IMG/VR virus record: IMGVR_UViG_3300013093_000029
Span: 1-64,000 of that record
DNA length: 64,000 nt
Strand: one strand, 5' to 3'
Origin: a virus
Shown here: positions 7,473 through 16,800 of the stretch, piece after piece
How the letters are laid out: each line of letters opens with the position of its first letter
Position numbering within the stretch: position 1 is the first letter of the stretch
Program-made: the position numbers and the translations under genes
The notes under the pieces: model-generated
Told to the model about the DNA's origin: nothing
Database searches by the model: none
Seen by the model: only the letters and a program-made list of their open reading frames with translations

Positions 7473-9932
7473 TTACTTTTTTACATCTTCGATCATGCTT
7501 TCGTATGATTTCCAAAGAGCTTCTTCTTTAACAGCCATTGGATTATCACCTCGATATGGTTTGTCAGCATATGAACGTTTAGCGCGGTTTAAGTCAGTAC
7601 CACTTGGAAATGCTACTTCTGGCTCACCTACTTCTTCACGTGGTGTATTTAAGTATTCAATATCGCGTTCTTTTTCTTCATCTAACTCTTCTTCCGGTAA
7701 TTCAACTGTTGGTTCATCATCTACTTCTGCCATACCAGCTAGTTTACGCATTAAGTTCAATGCATCATCTTCTAATGTAGCTGATACAGTAATAGTAGCA
7801 TCTTCTTTTACTGTGTAACGTTTACCGTCTACTTCGAACTCTTTAGCACCCGCAGCTTTAGCTCTAGCTAATGCGCCTGAGAATTCATTGCCTTCTTCCA
7901 TTTCCTCTTCACGCACCGGGTTTAGCTTGCTCTTGTCATAGCTAACGCCTGGTTTTGCTGTTGGTGCAGCTGGTGTTGCTGTAGGGGCTTTTGGCATAGA
8001 TTGGAACTGTTCACGCTCATCTAACTCACATGAACATGGGCTCATTTCACACACTGGACATGCTGTAGTTTCGTGAGTCAATCCAGCTAGTTTAGCAATC
8101 TCATCCAACTCTTGCATACTGCCTCCTAGTTGACTATTAATAGGTGCACCACACTCTGCTATATCTTTACAGAAATGGCCATATGATGATGCTACGTCTT
8201 GAATAAAGTCTTCATCAGCTAATAATGTATTACGGGCAGAACGAGGTGTCATACCTTGTGCTACCATTTCATCATATACAGCTTGACGGAATTCGCTAGT
8301 AGCTGAATTTAAATGTGGATTTTCTTGTGCTAATGCTTTAGCCACTGTTTCATAAAAGTATTCTGTATTTTCTGCGATACGGCTTTCTTTTAATTTAACT
8401 TTAGATAAGTTTGGAGTAGAGTTTTTAACAGTGTCTTTAAATTCAACACCTTCTTCTACTTGGCCTTTGTTGTGTGCTTTCCATGCTGTAGCGTAAGCAA
8501 TACCTTTTTCTTTCTTAGTTAGTTTGCCGTCTTTACTATAACCTTGTTTAATATGTTTAACCATACGTTCAGCTTTAGCGCCTGGAGGTGCTTTTTCGTA
8601 AACATCAACTACTGGTTTACCTTTAGGATCCATCTTTGCTCCACGACCGGCTGGTTTACCTTTGCCTGCTTCGCCGCGACCTGCGATATGACGACTAGCT
8701 GTTGAGATTGGGTTCTTAGCACTGCCTGAAGGTAATTGTTTAACTGTTCCGCCTTTAGCTTTGAAGTCACCCAATGCTTGATTGTATTCTTCTTGGCTGT
8801 ATTCATCTAACTCTTCACTGTGACGTAGTTTGTTTAATACAGCGCCAGCAACACGTTCACCTGCGGCTTTTGAACCGTAACGTTCAGCAGCACCTTTAGC
8901 AATCTTACTAAAGTTTTTGCCTGGTTTGCCAATGTCTTTACCAGCACGTGCGGCTTTAGCTGAATAGCTAGCTTCACTAACACCGTGTTCACGTTTCTTC
9001 ATAGCTTCAATAAAGTCTGCTAGTTTTTTACCTGGATTTTTTGCCATCCATTTGTCGTAGTTAGCTTTGAACTTAGGATGTTTAGGATTGTATAGTTCGT
9101 AAGGGCCACCACTTTCGTTTACATCTTTTTCTGGGTTATGGCCAACTTGTCCCGGAGCACCACCGTAGATTGTACCAGCAGCCATTAGTAATGGAGCCGC
9201 AATCATACCTAAATATGGACTACCAGCAGCGTATGCGCCAACCGTAGTACCTAGTAGGCCTGCTGTGTAAAGAGCCTGTACAATTTTGCCACCTAGTGTA
9301 GGAGCAATGCCTTCTTCAACTTGACCTTGTTCAGCTTGTTGAATAAGTTGTGGAGTAATACCTAATGCTTTTGCTAGGGCCGCAGGATTGTTACCAACTT
9401 GTTTAACTGTAGCAGCTAGTTGTTGTTCTTCTTCTGGGCTTAGTGCTTGCAAGATAGCCTGTGCGCCTTTTTGTGCTTTAGGATCAGCACTTTCTTTAAC
9501 TGCTTTTTTATCTTTAACAGCTTTCTTAAATGTTTCTTTCTTATTGCCGTCACCGTCAACATCTAAGAAGTCTGGTTTAGCAGCCTCATCTAGGTCATCT
9601 TTTTCTTCAGCATCTTTCTGTGCTGAACCACCGTAGGCTTTACCTTTAACAAAACGGCTAGCTGACTTAGGCTTTTCTACTTCTTTGTCTTTGATCTTAC
9701 CTTTAGCGGCAGCTTTTTCACGAGCAGCTTCAATTTTATCTTCAATACCTTCTTTGAAAGTAGCGAATTTTTCACCCAAACTCTTAACAGCTTCACTAAT
9801 ACTACCGCGTGGTTCTACAGTTTCATAAACTGTTGGTTGTTTAACGCTTTCGTTTAGCTGAGTTGCTTCTTTTGCGTTATCATTTAGGCCTTTCATTATG
9901 CCTAAAATATTATACATTCTCATATCGCTCAT
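7473..9932 (-). CDS. Large modular protein, probable internal head/virion protein
   Basis: An 819-residue Lys/Glu/Ala-rich protein with several recognisable pieces: an EF-hand/dockerin-like DVDGDGNKKE (about 124-133), two hydrophobic segments at about 215-258 separated by GSPY, basic Lys/Gly-rich stretches (about 325-470), a C-x2-C-x4-C-x-C cluster CPVCEMSPCSC (about 622-634), and two LAG motifs (EIAKLAGL, LMRKLAGM). Many (L/I)-x-E sites (LNE|S, LDE|A, LKE|S) fit the T4 gp21 cleavage rule, so it may be chopped during head maturation. I know no function for it. The start has a strong AAGGA ribosome site. A late-gene role is inferred from neighbours. Confidence 0.7.
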   Translation of the reverse strand: MSDMRMYNILGIMKGLNDNAKEATQLNESVKQPTVYETVEPRGSISEAVKSLGEKFATFKEGIEDKIEAAREKAAAKGKIKDKEVEKPKSASRFVKGKAYGGSAQKDAEEKDDLDEAAKPDFLDVDGDGNKKETFKKAVKDKKAVKESADPKAQKGAQAILQALSPEEEQQLAATVKQVGNNPAALAKALGITPQLIQQAEQGQVEEGIAPTLGGKIVQALYTAGLLGTTVGAYAAGSPYLGMIAAPLLMAAGTIYGGAPGQVGHNPEKDVNESGGPYELYNPKHPKFKANYDKWMAKNPGKKLADFIEAMKKREHGVSEASYSAKAARAGKDIGKPGKNFSKIAKGAAERYGSKAAGERVAGAVLNKLRHSEELDEYSQEEYNQALGDFKAKGGTVKQLPSGSAKNPISTASRHIAGRGEAGKGKPAGRGAKMDPKGKPVVDVYEKAPPGAKAERMVKHIKQGYSKDGKLTKKEKGIAYATAWKAHNKGQVEEGVEFKDTVKNSTPNLSKVKLKESRIAENTEYFYETVAKALAQENPHLNSATSEFRQAVYDEMVAQGMTPRSARNTLLADEDFIQDVASSYGHFCKDIAECGAPINSQLGGSMQELDEIAKLAGLTHETTACPVCEMSPCSCELDEREQFQSMPKAPTATPAAPTAKPGVSYDKSKLNPVREEEMEEGNEFSGALARAKAAGAKEFEVDGKRYTVKEDATITVSATLEDDALNLMRKLAGMAEVDDEPTVELPEEELDEEKERDIEYLNTPREEVGEPEVAFPSGTDLNRAKRSYADKPYRGDNPMAVKEEALWKSYESMIEDVKK

Positions 9933-9936
9933 TTTC

Positions 9937-10569
9937 TTATCCTTTTACTGGGCTTGGGATTTTATTTTGTTTGCTACCAATAGGGTCTACTTTGCCTTGT
10001 GGAATACTATTAGTTGTTTTAGCATATGATGGATCTTTTTCACCACCAATTGTTTTATCATTACCTGCAATTTCAAATTTAGCTGGTTTATTTAATTCTT
10101 TAAGAATTGTACCTGCTTCACTGTAGAACTTGCTAGCGGCTTTTTGATCTTCATTTGCTTCTGGATATGGTTTAACTAACTCTGCATCACCTTCAACAAA
10201 TTCTTTGATTTCGCTTTGTCCATCTACATTCCAGCGCCATATTTCTTCAGGATGATTTTTAGGAATTACTCTAACTTGAGCCAGTGGACATCCTAGACGT
10301 TCGCTAACAATTTCACGCAATTGTACATCGTTAACTGGATATTTAAGACTAGCATCCATTAAGAAAATTTCACAGTTTTTTATGCTTGGAAAATCAATGT
10401 CATCTTCTTTAATAGGTAAACGTTTAATAGCACCAATGCTTTCTACATCAAAGCCAGCTAGACCTACTTTTAATCCCTCTATCTTTTCTGCTGGATCGCA
10501 ATTAGCTACTTTGATACGGAATTCGTAGATTTTTTGTGATTCACTAAGGTAGTTTAAAAAATTCTTCAT
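9937..10569 (-). CDS. Conserved protein with capsid-targeting-like N-terminus
   Basis: I choose the ATG at 10569 (MKNFLNYLSESQKIYEFRIK; 210 residues) over an upstream ATG at 10608, because the late promoter at 10593-10600 lies between them. MKNFLNYLSE|S resembles the N-terminal head-targeting peptides of T4 internal proteins, with LSE as a candidate gp21 cut. The following EFRIKVANCDP and RLGCPLAQVRVI look like a folded alpha/beta domain I recall from aquatic T4-like phages without an assigned function. The C-terminal third is low complexity. It lies just after gp16 and just before the 819-residue gene. Confidence 0.7.
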   Translation of the reverse strand: MKNFLNYLSESQKIYEFRIKVANCDPAEKIEGLKVGLAGFDVESIGAIKRLPIKEDDIDFPSIKNCEIFLMDASLKYPVNDVQLREIVSERLGCPLAQVRVIPKNHPEEIWRWNVDGQSEIKEFVEGDAELVKPYPEANEDQKAASKFYSEAGTILKELNKPAKFEIAGNDKTIGGEKDPSYAKTTNSIPQGKVDPIGSKQNKIPSPVKG

Positions 10570-10592
10570 ATTATAAGATCCATATATAGTGT

Positions 10593-10600
10593 TATTTATC
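10593..10600 (-). promoter_or_regulatory. Late promoter GATAAATA, within a small hairpin loop
   Basis: GATAAATA on the minus strand, predicted start near 10587, 18 nt before the chosen ATG at 10569. It lies between 5-bp arms GTGTT (10589-10593) and AACAC (10604-10608). Confidence 0.6.
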
Positions 10601-10607
10601 AAAAACA

Positions 10608-11105
10608 CTAGGTTTTCGTGTTAAGTATTTGCTTAAGTAATTCGTTACGGTCTAATACCACACCTTGGCCATCTTCAGCGTCAATGATCTTATCACCGTC
10701 TGATTTCTTATTAGCCTGTTCAATTTGCATGTCTAAGCGTGCTTTTTTAAGTTGTAGGTCTACCATACGTAGTTTTTTATCTAACTTAGCTTGTTTAGCT
10801 GTAATGGCATGTCCTAATAATGTACCTGCTGTGGCTAAAATATGCCCGCTAAAGCGTGCTTCAACGTTCATACCTAGGTCTATCAGGTCTTGAAATTTGT
10901 CTTTGGCTAGATCAGCAAGCTCATCTAGCTCTTTATCGCTAGTGTCTAAGTCTGCTACAAATGGTAATGCTGCATCAATCTTATCAATGGCTAAGTCGGT
11001 TTCTTCTATTAGCGCACGATTTTCTTCAATGGTATGTTCTGCAGCGTCTGTAGTTACATCATCTGCAGGTGGTAAATTAAATAATTCTGATAGTTTTTGT
11101 GTCAT
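10608..11105 (-). CDS. gp16: gp16-like terminase small subunit
   Basis: A 165-residue mostly helical protein. The central EARFSGHILATAGTLLGHAI and the following coiled-coil (LDKKLRMVDLQLKKARLDMQ) match the layout of T4 gp16 (164 residues), whose central helices oligomerise into rings that regulate the gp17 motor. The N-terminal helices and short C-terminal tail also fit. The call rests on length, predicted helical pattern and position in the packaging cluster; direct identity to T4 gp16 is low. It is followed by a gene with a head-targeting-like N-terminus. Confidence 0.7.
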   Translation of the reverse strand: MTQKLSELFNLPPADDVTTDAAEHTIEENRALIEETDLAIDKIDAALPFVADLDTSDKELDELADLAKDKFQDLIDLGMNVEARFSGHILATAGTLLGHAITAKQAKLDKKLRMVDLQLKKARLDMQIEQANKKSDGDKIIDAEDGQGVVLDRNELLKQILNTKT

Positions 11106-11127
11106 AGTATTGTATTTAATACTATTT

Positions 11128-11559
11128 TTATCGTTTGAGATTTTTAAAGATATCGTGTTCTGTTACTACACGGAAACGCATATTATTAGCCTTACACCAA
11201 GCATCTGCTGCAGCCCACTTGGCCATGTTAATTGCTACACTGTATTTGTCTTTAAGTGTCTTAGCACTTTCCATAGTGGTTTGTGTTAACGGTTTGATTT
11301 CAACAACTTCTACATGTTGTCTTTTGTTAGCGTCTTGATATACTATGACAAAATCGGGAACATAGATAGTCTGTTTACCTAGTACAGGATTAAAATATGG
11401 AATTTGTATGCTTTCACTGGCCCACTGTGTAACCGCTGGGTTATTGTCACAAAAATTCATAAATGCAAATTCCCAGCTACTACGATATGTAGGTACTCTT
11501 TTACCTATATATTTTTCTGCATTTTTAATTGTAAATTTACCGTTAGCGTATTTGGCCAT
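11128..11559 (-). CDS. gp4: gp4-like head completion nuclease
   Basis: The 143-residue protein has the TnsA/gp4-type nuclease pattern: YRSSWEFAFMNFC (about 25-37) with the catalytic Glu, VPDFVIVY with the catalytic Asp, and VEIKP with the Glu-x-Lys pair, followed by a region of helix and strand. T4 gp4 acts after packaging to finish the head before tail joining. Length is close to T4 gp4 (150). The ATG overlaps the stop of the upstream gene by one base (TAATG). A gp4 role is well supported by motif order and by the neighbouring tail genes. Confidence 0.85.
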   Translation of the reverse strand: MAKYANGKFTIKNAEKYIGKRVPTYRSSWEFAFMNFCDNNPAVTQWASESIQIPYFNPVLGKQTIYVPDFVIVYQDANKRQHVEVVEIKPLTQTTMESAKTLKDKYSVAINMAKWAAADAWCKANNMRFRVVTEHDIFKNLKR

Positions 11560-12080
11560 TATGCTAGAATCATTCTCGAAACGTAAGGACTAGTTTGGGG
11601 ACTATTACTAATACCTAATAGGCTAGTGCCCACGCGGTTAAGGTTAAGCAGCATAGTTAGATAAGCATCTAATTCAGTTACAAACGCAGGAGGAGTTGAA
11701 GGTCCTGGTTTAGCATAGTTTTTAGTACCTGTTGACCATGTACCTGTTTCAGGATCAAATACATAGTCATCCTGTGAACCTTGATTAGTTTCTTGACTAT
11801 ATTCACTAATAGGATTAGTTATATTTCGCTTATCGTTTAGAGCTTTTAATTGATCAACAATAGTCATTGGATCTAGATTTTGTTGTAAAGCTGTGTAGAT
11901 CACTGAGGCAGCTAAATTTCTACCAGTATCTGCATTGCCTGTAATACGCTGGAAGAAGGCCACTACAGCATCGTTAATCGATGGACTAGTACCCACAGCC
12001 GCATTATAAAAGTTATTGAAGTAATTTGTAGTACTTGGATTATTAGTGGTTTGACCAGGTAAATTTCCGTTGATAGCCAT
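11559..12080 (-). CDS. Conserved virion/tail-region protein, unknown function
   Basis: A 173-residue protein with a helical core (VVAFFQRITGNADTG, ASVIYTALQQNLDPM) and a C-terminus ending NSPQTSPYVSRMILA. I recall proteins with this ending near gp4 and tail genes in aquatic T4-like phages, without an assigned role. It is separated by 1 nt from the upstream tail-tube-family gene and overlaps the gp4 start, so the three are probably co-translated. There are no transmembrane segments or cysteine motifs. A tail or head completion role is inferred only from position. Confidence 0.65.
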   Translation of the reverse strand: MAINGNLPGQTTNNPSTTNYFNNFYNAAVGTSPSINDAVVAFFQRITGNADTGRNLAASVIYTALQQNLDPMTIVDQLKALNDKRNITNPISEYSQETNQGSQDDYVFDPETGTWSTGTKNYAKPGPSTPPAFVTELDAYLTMLLNLNRVGTSLLGISNSPQTSPYVSRMILA

Positions 12081-12081
12081 T

Positions 12082-13101
12082 TTATTGTCCTAGAAGATTT
12101 AGTACACCATTGCCGCCGCTAGCACGAGCAATACCTTGTTGTACTGTTGCGCTAGTCGGAGCAAACACAGGACTAAATGGATTTTGTCCTTTGAGGATAC
12201 TATTACCTATATTGCTCAAATCAAGGGCAGGTGTTTGTTGAAGCTGTGTATTGCTGCCTGTAAAAATATTCATAGCATTAATACCATTTTGTACCGTTGC
12301 GCCAAGGTCCCCATTTTGAATACCAGAAATAACACCTTCTATAGATCCAATCGCGGCGCCAGCATTACGTAGTGGACTAGGTGTATTGTCGTAATGAACT
12401 TCATCAAAGCCCATTACTGTGCCGTTGCTTACTGGGCCAGTTTCGTATAATACAGATTCAAATTGGACTGTCATTTGATGTTGCATCGGTGAATAATCAC
12501 CTGCATCGTGCTGTCCATGAGCAAATGCGGTGATCATTGGTCTAATCAAGTAGTATGAACTAAAACGCTTTTGATGTAGACTATAAATTCTAATAGCATT
12601 GATGTAGGATTGATTACCATCATTAGCCTGTGGACTATAACCCCACATCTGCTGTTGACGAGTTTTATATTTGCTATCGTAATTATATGTTTGTTCGTTA
12701 CCTAAATAATCGCTGTCTCTGTAGTAATATGAAAAGTATTTTTGCCAAAACAATCTAACTACATCGGCACTGTCATCATGAAAGGTAATATTAACAGGAT
12801 CGTAGGTAACACGTTCTTGTTGTACCATCTTACGATTATAAGCATTATAGGTTTTATTTTGTATAGTAAATTTAGGTAGTGTAACACTCTTAGCCATTAG
12901 ACCAGTTTCTATCAAACTTAGTGTATCTGTACCTGCGATACTTTGATTTACATCAATAAACACATGATACAGATTACCTATCTTAGGGCTTAATCTATAT
13001 AAGCTGTCAACAAAGGTTCGTGCGCCATGTTGATAGTCCCTAACACTTTGGTTAGGTGCTATGCTTTGTAATAGTTCACCAAAAATATTGTTGCTAGACA
13101 T
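12082..13101 (-). CDS. gp54: Tail-tube-family protein, gp54-like baseplate-tube initiator
   Basis: I place the start at 13101 (MSSNNIFGELL; 339 residues) because the late promoter overlaps the more upstream ATG. The body has the strand pattern of the gp19/gp54/gp48 fold: NLYHVFIDVN, VTLPKFTIQNKTYNAYNRK, VTYDPVNITFHDDSADVVR, then FWQKYFSYYYRDSDY and MTVQFESVLYETG. In T4, gp54 caps the baseplate and starts tube polymerisation. Size (about 320 in T4) and position next to gp19 fit. Other tube-like structural roles are possible. The start codon lies in a hairpin that only read-through transcripts would form. Confidence 0.65.
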   Translation of the reverse strand: MSSNNIFGELLQSIAPNQSVRDYQHGARTFVDSLYRLSPKIGNLYHVFIDVNQSIAGTDTLSLIETGLMAKSVTLPKFTIQNKTYNAYNRKMVQQERVTYDPVNITFHDDSADVVRLFWQKYFSYYYRDSDYLGNEQTYNYDSKYKTRQQQMWGYSPQANDGNQSYINAIRIYSLHQKRFSSYYLIRPMITAFAHGQHDAGDYSPMQHQMTVQFESVLYETGPVSNGTVMGFDEVHYDNTPSPLRNAGAAIGSIEGVISGIQNGDLGATVQNGINAMNIFTGSNTQLQQTPALDLSNIGNSILKGQNPFSPVFAPTSATVQQGIARASGGNGVLNLLGQ

Positions 13102-13127
13102 AATGTATCCTATATACATTATTTATC
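13101..13127 (-). promoter_or_regulatory. Late promoter overlapping a start-codon hairpin (gp54-like gene)
   Basis: The late core GATAAATA is at 13127-13120. TAATGTAT (13101-13108) and ATACATTA (13114-13121) pair over 8 bp around CCTAT, whose complement carries the AGG ribosome site. RNA started at about 13114 loses the upstream arm and frees the ATG; read-through RNA from gp19 would bury it. Confidence 0.6.
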
Positions 13128-13130
13128 GTC

Positions 13131-13160
13131 AAAAAAAAGCCCAGAATTAACTGGGCCTTT
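13131..13160 (-). terminator. Terminator after gp19
   Basis: GCCCAG (13139-13144) pairs with CTGGGC (13151-13156) with a 6-nt loop; on the minus strand it is followed by eight U. It lies 20-50 nt after the gp19 stop. Confidence 0.85.
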
Positions 13161-13181
13161 ATAATGTATTTTTCGTCTGGA

Positions 13182-13799
13182 TTAACCAGTGATTACTGTA
13201 CCTAAAGTACGTGTTACTGAAGAACCAATGCCTGAACCTGTAGGTGTTTGTAATGCGTTATCATAACGGATTGTTAAGGCAATTTGAATAGGTGTATTTT
13301 CACCATAGTTAACATCGCCATAATCTGCTGTTGACAAGTAGCATCCATACAATTCCCAAGTTTCAAGAACGTTAGGTGTATTAGCACCATTACCACCATC
13401 AAGAATTTCAAGTAATGTTTGGAATTTGTAGTCAATACCAGAACTTGCTGATGCTTGTTCCATAAAGTCAAATTGTTTCTGCATTTGTTCGCCAACACGT
13501 TTAGAAACTTCACCACTTGCATCATCACGCAAGTTACATGTAACTTCAGCCCAGGTTGGTTTACCAGCTAGATACACACGACTATTGTAAATAGGTATTT
13601 CAATAGCGTCAAAGCTCACACTTGGACGTTTAAAGTCAACAACTTGTTTTGTTAGTTCTGTCGTTGGTTGTGTAACGCCAAAGTTTAGAAAAGTAACGCG
13701 GAAGCGGAACTTTAATTTTGGCATTAACAAACCTTGTGAACTAGCACTTTGGTCTGTTGATAACGGCACTGTAAAATTTGTTAATGATGATGTTGCCAT
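13182..13799 (-). CDS. gp19: gp19, tail tube protein
   Basis: The 205-residue protein has the tube-protein fold typical of gp19: MPKLKFRFRVTFLNFG, then VVDFKRPSVSFDAIEIPIYNS and WAEVTCNLRDDASGEVSK, ending with a strand-rich region (PIQIALTIRYDNAL). gp19 hexamers stack to form the inner tube through which DNA passes. T4 gp19 is 163 residues; this one carries a modest extension near the C-terminus. It sits directly downstream of sheath gp18, the usual order, and has its own late promoter and terminator, which suits a protein needed in many copies. Confidence 0.9.
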   Translation of the reverse strand: MATSSLTNFTVPLSTDQSASSQGLLMPKLKFRFRVTFLNFGVTQPTTELTKQVVDFKRPSVSFDAIEIPIYNSRVYLAGKPTWAEVTCNLRDDASGEVSKRVGEQMQKQFDFMEQASASSGIDYKFQTLLEILDGGNGANTPNVLETWELYGCYLSTADYGDVNYGENTPIQIALTIRYDNALQTPTGSGIGSSVTRTLGTVITG

Positions 13800-13828
13800 C
13801 TTTTCTTCCTTTTAATACTTCTTTATAG

Positions 13829-13836
13829 TATTTATT
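13829..13836 (-). promoter_or_regulatory. Late promoter AATAAATA for gp19
   Basis: AATAAATA on the minus strand, 30 nt before the gp19 start; predicted start near 13823. Confidence 0.6.
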
Positions 13837-13853
13837 ATTTTTTCACTTACAAT

Positions 13854-13875
13854 ATGGGAGAGTCACCTCTCCCAT
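13854..13875 (-). terminator. Hairpin after gp18
   Basis: ATGGGAGAG (13854-13862) and CTCTCCCAT (13867-13875) form a perfect 9-bp stem with a 4-nt loop, 12 nt past the gp18 stop. There is no strong U run, so it may protect the mRNA end as much as terminate. Confidence 0.6.
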
Positions 13876-13887
13876 TATGTACGTATA

Positions 13888-16800
13888 TTACTGAATTGTT
13901 AAAGCTGCGCCAGTGTTTTGTAAACGTACTGGAATGTAAATAAACTCAATTGCTTTAACTGGTTGTATAGCAATATCAACCCACAACTCATTAGCATCAA
14001 TACGTGCCGGAGTGTTGTTTGTTGTATCACAAACTACCAAGTAGTCATAGATACCACGTTTAGCAACTAAATCATTGAACACAGCGTTAAATGCTGCTTG
14101 AACTTGGTTGCGTGTAATAGTATCATTTGGTTCAAAGATGAACGGTTGAGCAACTTTGTTAAGTACTGTACGTAAGTAAACTACTAAACGAGCTACGTTA
14201 ATACGATCTAATGCACTTGATTGCGAAGCACGTGTTTTTTGACCGTATGCAACTAAACCTACGCCCGGTAACACTGTTAATGGATTAACATTGTTTGCGT
14301 AAAGTACATCACGTAGACCGTTTGTTACACCAATACTTGTGTATACATTGTTGTTTGTGCGATCAACATAACCAATTGAGCTTACATTGTCAATTAAACC
14401 ACGACGTACACCAGCTGGTGCAAACCATGGATAACTTACAGCGTCACTACGGATCAATGTACGTAGCATCATATGGCTTGGTGGAACAACTACACTGTTA
14501 CCATCTAAGTTAGTAGCTAAACCGCTTGGATAGTAAACACCTAAGTATTCACTATGGCTTACTAAACCAGTTTCACCATTGTCTGCTGCAAGAGCTTCGT
14601 TGTCTGACCAGTTGTTTAATGTTGTGCTGTCTGCCGGTAAGTCAATTGGGCTATCACCGATAATGAACGCTGTATCTAAACGATCATTATTTAGAGTGAT
14701 CATGTCGCCAATTAATTCTGTGTAACCAGGAGCACAAATTAAGTTAAATGCTGTTTGTTCTTCACGTAGTGTTGTGCTTGAAGCAATAGCTGATTTCAAT
14801 GCTTTTACAACTACTGAACGTTGTGCTTTGTAGCCAAAGTATGGAACGCCTGTGGTTGGATCATCACCACTGTGTGTTACCCAAGCATTTTGTACTGTAC
14901 CACCAGTAACAGCTAATTGAGCTGTTGTGAAGTAGTCAGGGTTAAATTGTTTAACATTGTAACCTGAACGGCGTGTGTTAAACAACAATGTACCACGAGC
15001 GTATAATTGGTATTCTGGAGCATCTGGATCTAAATAATCACTTGTTAACAAGCTAGCTGTTGTTGGCAAGTCGGCTGTAATTGGATCTACATCACCTGTT
15101 GCTGACCAACGTGCATCTGCAAATAAGATACCACTTGCATCAACGCTATCTGCATTGTCAATTAGATCCCATGTAGCACCGTTATAACGATATAGTACAG
15201 GGAAGTTAGCTAAATTGCCACTGTTAATCCACAAATCGCCCGGAACCACTGGCGTAACACCATCGCTTTGTGTTGTTGGTTGACTTGCAGCAATAATTAC
15301 ACCATTAGGGTCAGTTGCTGTTAGTGTATAACCACGAGCATCTGTACCTACGTTACGGTAACCTCTCCAAGCACTACCATCGTGAATCATGATATCTACT
15401 TGTGTTGGATCACTAAAGTACCATAATGCACCTTGACTTGGATTACTGTATGGTGCTGTAGCTCCATAGAAGTAAGTCAATGCTGTCCACGGACTTGCTA
15501 GGTATACTGTACCTGCTGAAATTACTTGTACATGTGAGTCTGTAAATAGACCTGCTGTAGCAAGTGGAGTACCTACCAATTGCGTCATTTGTATTGTACC
15601 GCCAGCTAAGTGACTAATAAAGATCTCACCGCTTGAGTTAAAGCCTGCTGTGATGTTTGGTAAGTTAGCACCTAAAATACCGCCAACCATACTAGCTGCT
15701 GTGTTTGCATTTAATGTAACTGTAGCTGTACGCAATGTTGCAGAACCCGGTACGCTAACAGCTAGGCTAAAGCTATCATTTTGGTGATATGAACCAGCTG
15801 CACCCGATACTGTACCTGTAATAGTTACTACACCTGATACTGTTTTAATATAAGGTTTAAATGTACCAGTAGTTGTACTTAAGGTGTCGTATTTAACATA
15901 GATAGAACCTGCCGCTAGACCTGCACCGCCACCTACTGGGTCTAAACCGTAGATTGCAGCCGCATCGCTTGAATATAAAGGAGCAGCCAATTGGTTCCAT
16001 GAATCTAAGCTAGCACTGTATTCTTTAATAGCCCAGCTTGCGCCGTTACCAGTTGCTGATGTTTTAAACCAAATACTACCGTTTGGACGGGTATTTGTGT
16101 CTGATTCGCGCCATGCTGGTGGGTTAGTGTAGTCACTAAATTGTACAGCAGGACCATTGTATGTATAAATGTTACCACTACCTGTAATTGAAATAGCTAG
16201 GTTTGCATCTAATAAACCTGCGCTAGATGCAGCATCGATAGCATTGATAGCTGTACCTTTAATAATTTGTAGTGTATCTGGTGTCGATGTAGCTGTGTCG
16301 ATAGTACCACGAACGTTACCAGCTGCATTACTATAAATGATTGTATTACTGTTAACAAAAATTTCAACTTGTGGGTTAGATGAATTAGTAACGTTAGCTG
16401 TTACACCTTTAATTGTAGCTGCATTAATAGCTGTAGCCACTGCAGATGCTGTTGTACCCGAAACTGTAACTGTGTTACCGTTAATAACTAGTTTACTACC
16501 ACTGGTAATTGTTGGACTAGCAACACTACCTGTAATTGTTGAAACTACTGATCTCCAACCATCACTACCTACTAGATACCAGTTATTATCATAACCTTTG
16601 TAGTAGATTGGATTGCTTGAACTTGTAGCAACTACAGCGTAGTCGCCAATCGCACCGAATGTGCTTAAAGGCACACCTGCGTTTAGATATGTTGGATCTG
16701 TAATTACTGTGATACTACCTTGTTGATTTGTGAAACCATCTTCTTGATCCCATTCAAACACGCCCCAGTTAGTTGCGCTAGTATCTGTGTCTAACCAATA

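Noticed and set aside
10570-10608. Upstream ATG at 10608 for the gp16-adjacent gene
   Set aside because: It would place the late promoter inside the coding region; the ATG at 10569 gives a typical head-targeting N-terminus.
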